In this document: positions 24,402-32,244 of the stretch, in pieces
Numbering within the stretch: position 1 is the first letter of the stretch
Layout: every line of letters starts with the position of its first letter
Source: JADJVL01 sp046331545
GTDB taxonomy: Bacteria > Acidobacteriota > Holophagae > Holophagales > Holophagaceae
Direction: 5' to 3'
DNA length: 64,000 bases
Assembly: GCA_046331545.1 (NCBI GenBank)
Contig: JAXLQR010000002.1
Location: forward strand, 1,116,001-1,180,000
Notes under the pieces: model-generated
Seen by the model: the letters and a program-made list of their open reading frames with translations, nothing else
Database searches by the model: none
Told to the model about the DNA's origin: nothing
Made by a program: the position numbers and the translations under genes

Positions 24402-25250
24402 ATGGCCGTCCCCGCGACCCTGCTCACCCACCTGCCCCTCTTCGAATCCCTCGGCCCGGAGGAGCGGGACCTGCTGGCGGGCGTGGTGGACCTGCGCACG
24501 GTCAAGGCGGGGGATTTCCTCTTCAAGGCCGGCGATCCGGGGCAGGCCATGTACATCGTCGTCTCCGGGCAGATCGAGATCTCGGTGACGGACCGGGCGG
24601 GCCAGAAGATCGTCCTCAACGACTGCCGCGTCGGGGACACCTTCGGGGAGCTGGCCATGCTGGACGCCGGGCCCCGCAGCGCCTCGGCCCTCGCGGTGGA
24701 GGACACGGAGCTGGTGGAGCTGGACCGCAGCGACGTGCTGCTGCTGGTGACCCGCCGGCCGGAGTCGGCCCTGCACATGCTCGGGGCCCTCGGCGCCATG
24801 ACCCGCAAGGCCGACCTGCTGCTGCGCACGCGGGTGGCGCGGAACGCCAACGAGGAGATCGAGGAGCAGCAGACCTTCGTGGAGCGCCTCGCCGACTGGA
24901 TCGCCGCCTTCAGCGGCAGCATGAGCTTCCTCTTCCTCAACGCCCTCTGGTTCGGGGTGTGGATCTGGCTCAACGTCAGCGGCATCTGGCGCTTCGACCC
25001 CTACCCCTTCGGCCTGCTGACCATGATCGTGAGCCTCCAGGCCATCTTCCTGAGCATCTTCGTGCTGCTGGCGCAGAACCGGCAGTCCGCCAAGGACCGC
25101 GTCCGCGACGACCTGGAGTACGAGATCAACGTGAAGGCCGAGCTGGAGGTGGCCCACCTCCACGAGAAGGTGGAGGAGATCCGCGAAGGCATGCTCGTGC
25201 GCCTCCAGCGGATGGAGGCCATGCTGGCGGACCTGCACCGGCAGCGCTGA
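24402..25250 (+). CDS. cyclic-nucleotide-binding-domain / DUF1003 membrane protein
   Basis: 282 residues. The N-terminal CRP-like domain (about 8-125) includes GDFLFKAGDPGQAMYIVVSGQIEI and GDTFGELAMLDAGPRSASALA, in which the phosphate-binding cassette F-G-E-L-A-x-x-x-x-x-x-R-S-A is intact, so cNMP binding is plausible. The C-terminal part (about 145-282) is DUF1003: ERLADWIAAFSGSMSFLFLNALWFGVWIWLN, two TM helices, LLAQNRQSAKDRVRDDLEYEINVKAELEV, then a coiled coil. This points to a ligand-gated membrane module of unknown output. ATG after CCGGAGCTCC. Confidence 0.86.
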   Translation: MAVPATLLTHLPLFESLGPEERDLLAGVVDLRTVKAGDFLFKAGDPGQAMYIVVSGQIEISVTDRAGQKIVLNDCRVGDTFGELAMLDAGPRSASALAVEDTELVELDRSDVLLLVTRRPESALHMLGALGAMTRKADLLLRTRVARNANEEIEEQQTFVERLADWIAAFSGSMSFLFLNALWFGVWIWLNVSGIWRFDPYPFGLLTMIVSLQAIFLSIFVLLAQNRQSAKDRVRDDLEYEINVKAELEVAHLHEKVEEIREGMLVRLQRMEAMLADLHRQR

Positions 25251-25339
25251 AGCCTGGACAGGGGCGCGCACGGGGAAGTGCGTGCTTCCCTCCCAGCCGC
25301 CAGCGCGGACAATCGGAGGCGGACCCAGGAGCCCCCGCC

Positions 25340-26380
25340 ATGACCACCAAGGCCTACGCCGCCACCTCGCCCACCTCGGGCCTCGCCCCCTGGACCTTCG
25401 AGCGCCGCCCCATGGGCCCGAAGGACATCGCCATGGCCGTGGCCTACTGCGGCATCTGCCACTCGGACATCCACCAGGTCCGGGACGAGTGGCACAACGC
25501 GACCTACCCCATGGTGCCGGGCCACGAGATCGTGGGCCGGGTCACCGCGGTGGGCGCCGAGGTCACCAAGTTCCAGGTGGGCGACATCGCGGGCGTGGGC
25601 TGCCTCGTGGACAGCTGCCGCACCTGCCATCCCTGCGCGAAGCACCTGGAGCAGTTCTGCGAGAAGGGCCCCTCCTGGTCCTACAACAGCACCGAGCAGG
25701 ACAAGCGGACGCCCACCCAGGGCGGCTACAGCAGCGACTACGTGGTCACCGAGGACTTCGCCCTGAGGATCAGCCCCAAGCTCGACCTCGCCGCCGCGGC
25801 GCCCCTGCTCTGCGCGGGCATCACCACCTACAGCCCCCTGCGCCACTGGAAGGTCGGCCCGGGCTCGAAGGTGGGCGTGGTGGGCCTCGGCGGCCTGGGC
25901 CACATGGCCGTGAAGCTGGCCGCGGCCATGGGCGCCGAGGTCACCATGCTGAGCACCTCGCCCTCCAAGGAGGCCGACGCCCGGAAGCTCGGCGCCGCCG
26001 CCTTCGCCAACACGAAGGACCCCGGGACCTTCAGGCGCCTCGCGGGCCGCTTCGACTTCATCCTCGACACCATCTCCGCCCCCCACGACTACAACGCCTA
26101 CCTCGGCATGCTGAGGGTGGACGGCGCCATGGTGCTGGTGGGCGTGCCCCCCGAGCCCACGCCGGTGGCCGCCTTCCCCCTCATCACCGGCCGGCGGACT
26201 CTGGCGGGCTCCCTCATCGGCGGGCTCAAGGAGACCCAGGAGATGCTCGACTTCTGCGCCGAGCACGGCATCGTCAGCGAGGTGGAGGTGATCCCCGTCC
26301 AGCAGGTGAACGAGGCCTACGAGCGGATGATGCGGAACGACGTGCGGTACCGCTTCGTGCTGGACCTGTCCACGCTCTGA
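25340..26380 (+). CDS. zinc-dependent NAD(P) alcohol dehydrogenase (YahK/cinnamyl-ADH type)
   Basis: 346-residue MDR oxidoreductase converting aldehydes and alcohols. Catalytic zinc ligands: Cys37 and His41 (CGICHSD), His62/Glu63 (GHE). Structural zinc ligands: Cys93, Cys96, Cys99 and Cys107. Rossmann motif GLGGLGHMAVK follows. LRVDGAMVLVGVPPEP and GSLIGGLKETQEMLDFCAEHGI are typical of the NADPH-dependent AdhC/YahK/CAD subgroup. Start preceded by AGGAGCCCCCGCC. The transcript probably ends at the palindrome 26396-26425. Confidence 0.91.
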   Translation: MTTKAYAATSPTSGLAPWTFERRPMGPKDIAMAVAYCGICHSDIHQVRDEWHNATYPMVPGHEIVGRVTAVGAEVTKFQVGDIAGVGCLVDSCRTCHPCAKHLEQFCEKGPSWSYNSTEQDKRTPTQGGYSSDYVVTEDFALRISPKLDLAAAAPLLCAGITTYSPLRHWKVGPGSKVGVVGLGGLGHMAVKLAAAMGAEVTMLSTSPSKEADARKLGAAAFANTKDPGTFRRLAGRFDFILDTISAPHDYNAYLGMLRVDGAMVLVGVPPEPTPVAAFPLITGRRTLAGSLIGGLKETQEMLDFCAEHGIVSEVEVIPVQQVNEAYERMMRNDVRYRFVLDLSTL

Positions 26381-26395
26381 GCCCGGCATCAACAG

Positions 26396-26425
26396 GCGAA
26401 GGGCCTCCCGCGGGAGGCCCTTCGC
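26396..26425. terminator. 30-bp perfect palindrome, bidirectional terminator
   Basis: GCGAAGGGCCTCCCG (26396-26410) is immediately followed by its reverse complement CGGGAGGCCCTTCGC (26411-26425). It lies in the 60-bp gap between the convergent dehydrogenase and DinB genes. It has no T-tract, as is common in very G+C-rich genomes, so a role in ending both transcripts is inferred from position and stem strength. Confidence 0.8.
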
Positions 26426-26440
26426 GTGACGGAGCGGCGC

Positions 26441-27055
26441 CTACTTCTTGGGCTGGGGCCGGCTCGCGGGCGGGATGATGCCGTTCATGCGGAGGTACTC
26501 CACCATCTGGCCGTAGTGGTCCATGCCGTGGAAGGAGATCAGATTCGCGATGCCGATGAGGGTCAGGTTCCCCTCCATGAACGGGTTCTTGACCTCCTTG
26601 GTGGCGTTGGCGGCGGTGAGGCTGCGGAGGGCCTTCGTGGCGTAGGCGAAGGACTCCTTCATGAACTTCAGGATCTCGGCCTTGGTCTTCAGGTTGTCGG
26701 GGCCCATCTCGGGATTGCCGAGCTCCACCGGGGGCTTCTCGCCGAGGATGAGGCTGCCGAGGAAGTAGTTGATGGCGGAGACGTGCTTGACCTGCTGGGC
26801 GAAGGTCTTGACCCCCTTGAATTCGCCGTTGGTCGGGGCGAACTCGAACTTGTCCTCGGGCATGGCCTCGGCGGCGCCCATGAACTCGTTCACCACCCAC
26901 TGGTAGGTGCCGTCCATGGCCTGGCCGACGGTGGCGGCCGTCTTCTTCGGGGCGGGCTTGGCGGCGGCCTTCTTCTCCGCGGGCTTGGCGGCCATGTCCT
27001 GGGCGGCCAGGGGCGCGGCCAGGGCCAGGGCGAGCATGAGGGGCAGCGTGCGCAT
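26441..27055 (-). CDS. exported DinB-family protein (tandem copy A)
   Basis: 204 residues: signal peptide (LPLMLALALAAPLAAQ), a Lys/Ala-rich linker (AAKPAEKKAAAKPAPKK), then a DinB bundle. Recognisable blocks: EFAPTNGEFKGVKTFAQQVKHVSAINYF and LIGIANLISFHGMDHYGQMVEYLRMNGIIPP, with the His residues (KHVSAIN; SFHGMDHYGQ) at the metal positions. ATG preceded by AGGAGGATCC. It is closely similar to the next gene upstream, so this is a tandem duplication. Export is unusual for DinB proteins. Enzymatic role unknown. Confidence 0.82.
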   Translation of the reverse strand: MRTLPLMLALALAAPLAAQDMAAKPAEKKAAAKPAPKKTAATVGQAMDGTYQWVVNEFMGAAEAMPEDKFEFAPTNGEFKGVKTFAQQVKHVSAINYFLGSLILGEKPPVELGNPEMGPDNLKTKAEILKFMKESFAYATKALRSLTAANATKEVKNPFMEGNLTLIGIANLISFHGMDHYGQMVEYLRMNGIIPPASRPQPKK

Positions 27056-27128
27056 CGGATCCTCCTTGGGGGTTGGGGGTCCAGCCTACCCTCAACTCCC
27101 GCGGAGGGGGAGACGCGATCTCAGGCGT

Positions 27129-27707
27129 TCAGCGGCGGCTGGCGGGGGGGACGATCCCGTTCATGCGCAGGTAGACCGCGATCTGGCCGTAGTGGTCGAA
27201 GCTGTGGCTGATGCCGGTGGTCGCGAGGTTGAGGCGGGAGCTCTTCCCCTCGCCCCAGGGCGACTTCACCAGGCCGAGCACGTTCGCCTCCGTGAGGGTG
27301 CCGAAGGCCTTGTGCAGGTAGGCGTAGGAGTCCTTCAGGTACTTGACCACCTCGGCCTTGGTCTTCACCGCGTCGGGCCCGTTCTCGCCGCTTCCCGCGT
27401 CCATGGCGGGCTTCTCCTCGAGGATCGCCGCCGCCAGCATGATGTTCACCGCGGCGATGTGCTTGGCCTGCTGGGCGAAGGTCTTCACGCCCTTGAACTC
27501 CCCCGCCGTCGGCGCGAAGCCGAACTTCTCCTCCGCCAGGGCCTCCACCGCCGGGACGACCTCGGACTCCACGCCGGCGAGGCTGCGGTCGAGGCTGGAG
27601 GCGAAGGTGGGGGCCGGCGGGACGGGCTTGGCGGCGGGCGCAGCGGCCGGCGCCTGGGCAGAGGCGACCGCCGCGGAAAGGAGGGCCAGGGCGAGGGGAC
27701 GGGTCAT
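27129..27707 (-). CDS. exported DinB-family protein (tandem copy B)
   Basis: 192 residues with a signal peptide (LALALLSAAVASAQ) and Pro/Ala linker. The bundle matches copy A in the blocks GFAPTAGEFKGVKTFAQQAKHIAAVN and ISHSFDHYGQIAVYLRMNGIVPPASR, with the His positions conserved. Start preceded by CCGGAGCCTCC. It lies downstream of the PIG-L/peptide/symporter operon on the same strand, 22 bp after the symporter stop, so it may share that transcript. Copy A follows 73 bp later with its own ribosome site. Confidence 0.82.
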   Translation of the reverse strand: MTRPLALALLSAAVASAQAPAAAPAAKPVPPAPTFASSLDRSLAGVESEVVPAVEALAEEKFGFAPTAGEFKGVKTFAQQAKHIAAVNIMLAAAILEEKPAMDAGSGENGPDAVKTKAEVVKYLKDSYAYLHKAFGTLTEANVLGLVKSPWGEGKSSRLNLATTGISHSFDHYGQIAVYLRMNGIVPPASRR

Positions 27708-27729
27708 GGAGGCTCCGGAGAGGGGACGC

Positions 27730-29442
27730 TCAGGCAGCGTCGCCGGGGTTGGGTTCGGGCAGGGGCGCGGGCGCCAGGCGGCTGACGATCCAGGCGAAGA
27801 GCACCACCAGGGCGCAGCCCACGAGGTTGTACCAGAGGAAGCCCAGCTTCGTGAACGCGAAGCAGGCGAGGACCACGGCTTCGGCGACGAGGGCGCCCCA
27901 GAAGGCGGCGCCGCCACGCACGGACTTGAAGTAGAAGGCCACGAGGAAGATCCCGAGGATGGTGCCGTAGAAGAGCGAGCCCAGGATATTTACGGCCTCC
28001 ACGAGGCTGCCCAGACGGCTCGCGTACTCCGCGAAGGCCATGGCGAAGCAGCCCCAGGCGAAGGTGGCGACGCGGCCCACCCAGACTTCGTGCCTGCCGC
28101 CCTCGCCGCCCCGCAGCCGGCGCCAGAGGTCCACCACCGTGGTGGCCCCGAGGGCGCTGATCTCCCCGGACATGGAGGACATGGAGCCCGAGAACACGGC
28201 GGCCAGCACCAGGCCCACCAGGCCCGCGGGCAGGCTGGTCAGCACGTAGGACAGGAAGATGTAGTTCACGTCCTTGGGATTCGTCCCGGGATTGGCGCGC
28301 TCGATGATCGCCACGCCCTCCCGGCGCAGGGCCTCGCTGGCGCCCTGGGCGGCCTGCAGCTCCGCCTTCGCCGCTGCCAGGCGGGCGGCGTCGCCGGACC
28401 TGCGCGCGGCCACGAAGGCCTCCGCCCTGGCGATCTGCGCCGTGCGGGCCGCCTCGTACTTCGCCTCCAGCGCGGCGTAGGCGCCGGCCTCGGGGCCCTG
28501 GCGCACCACCGCCACGGGCCCGGGGTTGAAGAACATCGGCGGCGCGTGGAACTGGTAGTGGGCGAAGACCAGGATGCCCACGCCGAGGATGAGGAACTGC
28601 ATGGGCACCTTCACCATGCCGTTGAGCAGGAGGCCCAGGCGGCTCTGGGTCAGCGAGCTGCCCGCCAGGTAGCGCTGCACCTGGGACTGGTCCGTGCCGA
28701 AGTAGGAGAGCATGAGGAAGAAGCCGCCCAGCAGGCCCGACCAGAGGGTGTAGCGGTCGTTCGGGTTGAAGCTGGCGTCGATGGGGTTGAGGCGTCCGAG
28801 GCTGCCCGCCACGTGCAGCGCGTCGGCCACGCCCACGTGGGCGGGCAGGTGCCGCGCGATCATCACGCCGGCGAGCGCCATGCCGCCGGTGATGACCACC
28901 ATCTGCAGGCTGTGGGCCCAGGCGACCGCCTTCGTCCCGCCGGTGACGGTGTAGATCATCACCAGCACGCCCACCAGGACGATGTTGAGGTGGATGTTCC
29001 AGCCCAGCAGCACCGAGAGCACCAGGGCCGGCGCGAAGATCGTGAGACCCACGGCGAGGCCGCGCTGGATGAGGAAGAGGATGGCCGCGAGCAGGCGGGT
29101 CTTGAGATCGAAGCGCGCCTCCAGCATCTCGTAGGCGGTGAGCACCTTCAGCTTGTGGTAGAGGGGGAGCAGCGTGGCCGAGAGCACCACCGCCGCGATG
29201 GGCAGGCCGAAGTAGAACTGCACGAAGCGCATGCCGTCCACGTAGGCCTGGCCCGGGGTGCTGAGGAAGGTGATGGCGCTGGTCTGCGTCGCGATGATGC
29301 TGAGCCCCACCAGCCACCAGCGCTGGTCGCGGCCCCCGCCGATGTAGCCCTCGGCGGTCTTCGCGCCCCGGCCCTTGTGCAGGCCCCACGCCACGATGGC
29401 CGCCAGGGTCGCGACGAGGACCAGCCAGTCCAGGCGGCTCAT
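27730..29442 (-). CDS. sodium:solute symporter (SSS family)
   Basis: 570 residues, about 13-14 hydrophobic segments. Family signs: GGRDQRWWLVGLSIIATQTSAITFLSTPG in the first helices, GGTKAVAWAHSLQMVVITGGM, and AAVFSGSMSSMSGEISALGATTVVDLWRR near the Na2-site helix. A long soluble helical insert (about 325-385, Ala/Glu/Arg-rich) interrupts the membrane domain between later helices. Substrate not predictable; the linked hydrolase suggests a sugar or amino-sugar-like compound. The start overlaps the stop of the 43-residue peptide gene (ATGA), giving tight coupling. Confidence 0.88.
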   Translation of the reverse strand: MSRLDWLVLVATLAAIVAWGLHKGRGAKTAEGYIGGGRDQRWWLVGLSIIATQTSAITFLSTPGQAYVDGMRFVQFYFGLPIAAVVLSATLLPLYHKLKVLTAYEMLEARFDLKTRLLAAILFLIQRGLAVGLTIFAPALVLSVLLGWNIHLNIVLVGVLVMIYTVTGGTKAVAWAHSLQMVVITGGMALAGVMIARHLPAHVGVADALHVAGSLGRLNPIDASFNPNDRYTLWSGLLGGFFLMLSYFGTDQSQVQRYLAGSSLTQSRLGLLLNGMVKVPMQFLILGVGILVFAHYQFHAPPMFFNPGPVAVVRQGPEAGAYAALEAKYEAARTAQIARAEAFVAARRSGDAARLAAAKAELQAAQGASEALRREGVAIIERANPGTNPKDVNYIFLSYVLTSLPAGLVGLVLAAVFSGSMSSMSGEISALGATTVVDLWRRLRGGEGGRHEVWVGRVATFAWGCFAMAFAEYASRLGSLVEAVNILGSLFYGTILGIFLVAFYFKSVRGGAAFWGALVAEAVVLACFAFTKLGFLWYNLVGCALVVLFAWIVSRLAPAPLPEPNPGDAA

Positions 29443-29570
29443 GCGAAGGCCTTCATGAAGAGCTTGAAGAGGACGATGAGCAGGACGAGCTCCCCGAGCA
29501 CGAGGAGGTAGACGTTCCGCCAGGAGCCCAGGAAGGGTGGCGCGCCTTCCTTGAACTCCGGATCACTCAT
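29439..29570 (-). CDS. 43-residue single-TM peptide, probable symporter accessory subunit
   Basis: Read directly from the sequence: MSDPEFKEGAPPFLGSWR, then a hydrophobic helix (NVYLLVLGELVLLIVLF) and KLFMKAFA. The first 8 bp overlap the end of the PIG-L gene and its TGA overlaps the symporter ATG. Position and size match the small accessory peptides found just before some SSS symporters. The short polar N-terminus, single helix and basic end are consistent. Existence is supported by the double overlap and intact frame; function is inference. Confidence 0.72.
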   Translation of the reverse strand: MSDPEFKEGAPPFLGSWRNVYLLVLGELVLLIVLFKLFMKAFA

Positions 29571-32085
29571 GCGGGTGGCCCAGCGCCAGCAGGTTGGCGA
29601 AGAGCCGGTAGGCGCCGGGCACGCCGTCCGGGAGCTGGCGGAAGAAGGAGAGACCCGTGTAGACGAAGTGGCCCTTGCCGTGCTTCTGCACGATCAGGGC
29701 GCCTTCGTCGTCGGCCTCGCCGGCGTCGTGCATGGCCAGCAGGGGTGTGGAATGGGCGTCCCAGCCCTCGGCGTGGTAGAGGCTGCGCTCCTGCACCCAG
29801 CCCTGCCAGTCGGCGGTACCGAGCTTGTTGGGCCAGGTGAAGACCGGGTTCGCGGGATCCAGGAGGCGCACCTCGGCGGTCTCCTCCGTCACGCGCCTGC
29901 GGCCCACCTTGAAGGGATGGGGCCCGATCTGCGGCGTCACCATGTCGGCGTTGATGCCCGGGAAGCCCGCGTTGACGGTGTACTGCACCACCTCGGTGCC
30001 GCCCTGCGCCACGTAGTCGTGGAGGCGGCCCTTCAGCGCCGCGAGGGCGGCGCGGGTGTTGAAGGCCCGCACGCCGAGCACGATGGCGTCGTAGCGCGAC
30101 AGGTCCTCGCTGGCCAGGGCCTCGTCGCTCAGCAGGGAGACCTCGTAGCCCAGGCGCCGCAGGCTGCCGGGGATCTCGTCGCCTGCCCCCATGACGTAGC
30201 CGATGCGGTGGCCGTTGTGCTTCAGGTCGAAGCGCTCCAGGCGGGCGGCGGCCTCCGGCAGCAGCGTCTGCAGCGGGATGTGGGGATGGTCGAGGCGGAC
30301 GAGGCCGCGCACCGGAACGAAGCCCGCGCCCGAGTCCACGAGCACGCGCAGGCGGCCCGAGGCGGGCGCGGCGGGCGGGGCGAGGCGGAAGGTCCAGGCC
30401 TGCTCCTCCCCGGCGCGCGTGAAGTCGAAGGCGGCCTCGGCGGGCTCGGCGGTCCAGCCGGCGGGCAGTTCGAGCCGGGCCCGGCCTTTCGCCTTCGCCG
30501 CGCCGGCCCGGAGCTTCACCGTGACCTCGCGGGCCTTCCCGTCCCCGAAGACCTCCACCTTCTCGCCGAGGTTGGCGCTCACCGCGGGCACGACGACGAA
30601 GGGCTGGTAGCGTTCACCGAGCACGGGATCGCGGAAGCGGAACTGCACCGGCACCGTGACCTCGAAGGACCCGCCCGCGGCCTTGAAGCGCGTCCGCAGG
30701 CGGTAGGGCGAGGGATCCTCGGGGAGGTTCACCCGCGAGGGGCCGCCGGGGCCGCCCAGCCAGTGGGGCTGGCCGAGGGGCGCGTCCGCGGGCAGGGCCA
30801 GGGTGAAGGCCTCCTTCCGGGCGCCGTTGTCCGCCAGGGCCGCGTCGAGCCGGCGGGCCTCGACGGGGCGCGCGCCGCCGGGGGCCACGGCCTCCAGCAC
30901 CGCGTCCTCCACCTGCAGGGCCGCGCCGCCCCGGGCCAGGAGGCTGACGTTCACGGTCACCCGGTCGCCCGGCGCCGCGCTCTGGCGGTCGGCGAGGGCC
31001 TCCACCCAGAGGCCCGCGGCGGCGCGCATCGCCTCCGCCAGCTCGGTCCGCTTCGCCTTCACCAGGGGCTCGGCCCGGGAGGCCGGCGGCAGCGCGTCCA
31101 TCGCGGTCTGGGCCTTGAACAGCCCAGGCAGCACGCCGGCGGGGTCCTCGAAGCGGAAGGCCTTGCGCGCGTCCGCCAGGGCCGCGCCCACGGCGGCGCC
31201 GCCCGGGATCCGAGCCCAGGTGAGGTCCACGCCGTCGAAGAGGTCCGCCTTCGCCGCCTCGCCGGCGAGGGGCTCGAAGCTCTCCAGCCGGGAACCGCGC
31301 TGGGCGAGCACGCCGAAGCCCTGGCTGCGGTGCTGGCTGCGGGCCTCCGCCGCCAGCTCGCCGTAGGAGCGGCCCAGCAGGGGATCGAAGGCGCCGGTGT
31401 CCACCACCAGGCTGCCCGGGGCGGGCTTGGGGTCGTCGTCCCGGAAGCGGAAGTGGTTCCAGAGGACGCGCTTCGCCTGCCAGGGCCGCAGGCCCTCGCG
31501 GATCTGCTCGGGGAAGCGCGTCGGATCCGCGGCGGCCTGGAAGGCCTCGATGGCCAGCATCGCCGAGGCCGTGTGGTGGCCGTGGCCGGCCCGGGCGTCG
31601 GGGGGGAAGCGCGTCACGATGACGTCCGGCCGCAGGGTGCGCACCACGCGCACCACGTCGCCGAGCACCGCCTCCCGGTCCCAGACCTTCAGCGTCTCGT
31701 CGGCGGTCTTGGAGAAGCCGAAGTCCACGGCGCGGCTGAAATACTGCTCGGCGCCGTCGATGCGCCGGGCCGCCAGCAGCTCCTGGGTGCGGATGGCGGC
31801 AAGGCTCTCGTCCAGCTCCGGCCCGATGAGGTTCTGGCCACCGCCGCCCCGGGTCAGCGCCAGGTACGCGGTGCGCACCCTGCGCCCCTGGGCGAGGGTC
31901 GCCAGCAGGGCGGTGTTCTCGTCGTCGGGGTGGGCGGCGACATAGAGCGCGGTGCCCATCACCTGCAGCTTGTCGAGGGCCTTGGCCAGCTGGGCCGGGT
32001 CCTTCGTGGACAGGGGCGCCTGGGCGGCGGCGGGGAGCGCCAGCAGGGCGAGGCAGGCCGGAATCGGTCGGAGGGGCAGGCGCAT
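29563..32085 (-). CDS. exported PIG-L/LmbE-type deacetylase, large form
   Basis: 840 residues with signal peptide (CLALLALPAAAQA). The N-terminal LmbE domain has the metal motif AHPDDE (51-56) and the later GHGHH, the two hallmarks of Zn-dependent N-acetylglucosaminyl deacetylases. Most LmbE proteins are about 250 residues. This one adds a long C-terminal region with beta-sandwich-like stretches and a final segment (YVMGAGDEIPGSLRRLGYEVSLLSDEAL, then VQYTVN) resembling a glutamine-amidotransferase-like fold. ATG preceded by AGGATCCCCGC. It is first in a three-gene overlapping operon with the peptide and symporter, which suggests extracellular deacetylation followed by uptake. Confidence 0.86.
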   Translation of the reverse strand: MRLPLRPIPACLALLALPAAAQAPLSTKDPAQLAKALDKLQVMGTALYVAAHPDDENTALLATLAQGRRVRTAYLALTRGGGGQNLIGPELDESLAAIRTQELLAARRIDGAEQYFSRAVDFGFSKTADETLKVWDREAVLGDVVRVVRTLRPDVIVTRFPPDARAGHGHHTASAMLAIEAFQAAADPTRFPEQIREGLRPWQAKRVLWNHFRFRDDDPKPAPGSLVVDTGAFDPLLGRSYGELAAEARSQHRSQGFGVLAQRGSRLESFEPLAGEAAKADLFDGVDLTWARIPGGAAVGAALADARKAFRFEDPAGVLPGLFKAQTAMDALPPASRAEPLVKAKRTELAEAMRAAAGLWVEALADRQSAAPGDRVTVNVSLLARGGAALQVEDAVLEAVAPGGARPVEARRLDAALADNGARKEAFTLALPADAPLGQPHWLGGPGGPSRVNLPEDPSPYRLRTRFKAAGGSFEVTVPVQFRFRDPVLGERYQPFVVVPAVSANLGEKVEVFGDGKAREVTVKLRAGAAKAKGRARLELPAGWTAEPAEAAFDFTRAGEEQAWTFRLAPPAAPASGRLRVLVDSGAGFVPVRGLVRLDHPHIPLQTLLPEAAARLERFDLKHNGHRIGYVMGAGDEIPGSLRRLGYEVSLLSDEALASEDLSRYDAIVLGVRAFNTRAALAALKGRLHDYVAQGGTEVVQYTVNAGFPGINADMVTPQIGPHPFKVGRRRVTEETAEVRLLDPANPVFTWPNKLGTADWQGWVQERSLYHAEGWDAHSTPLLAMHDAGEADDEGALIVQKHGKGHFVYTGLSFFRQLPDGVPGAYRLFANLLALGHPHE

Positions 32086-32244
32086 GCGGGGATCCTGGCA
32101 GGACGGAAGGCCCAGGGTAGACCGTTCCGGCGGGCGGGGTCACCCCGGGATCCTGGACCCGGGGCAGGCCGCCCGGACGGGGGGCCGGGGCCGGGGAACA
32201 AAGTCGGCCTCCGCGCATCGGGGCTCTGCTAGGCTTCCTCCGCC

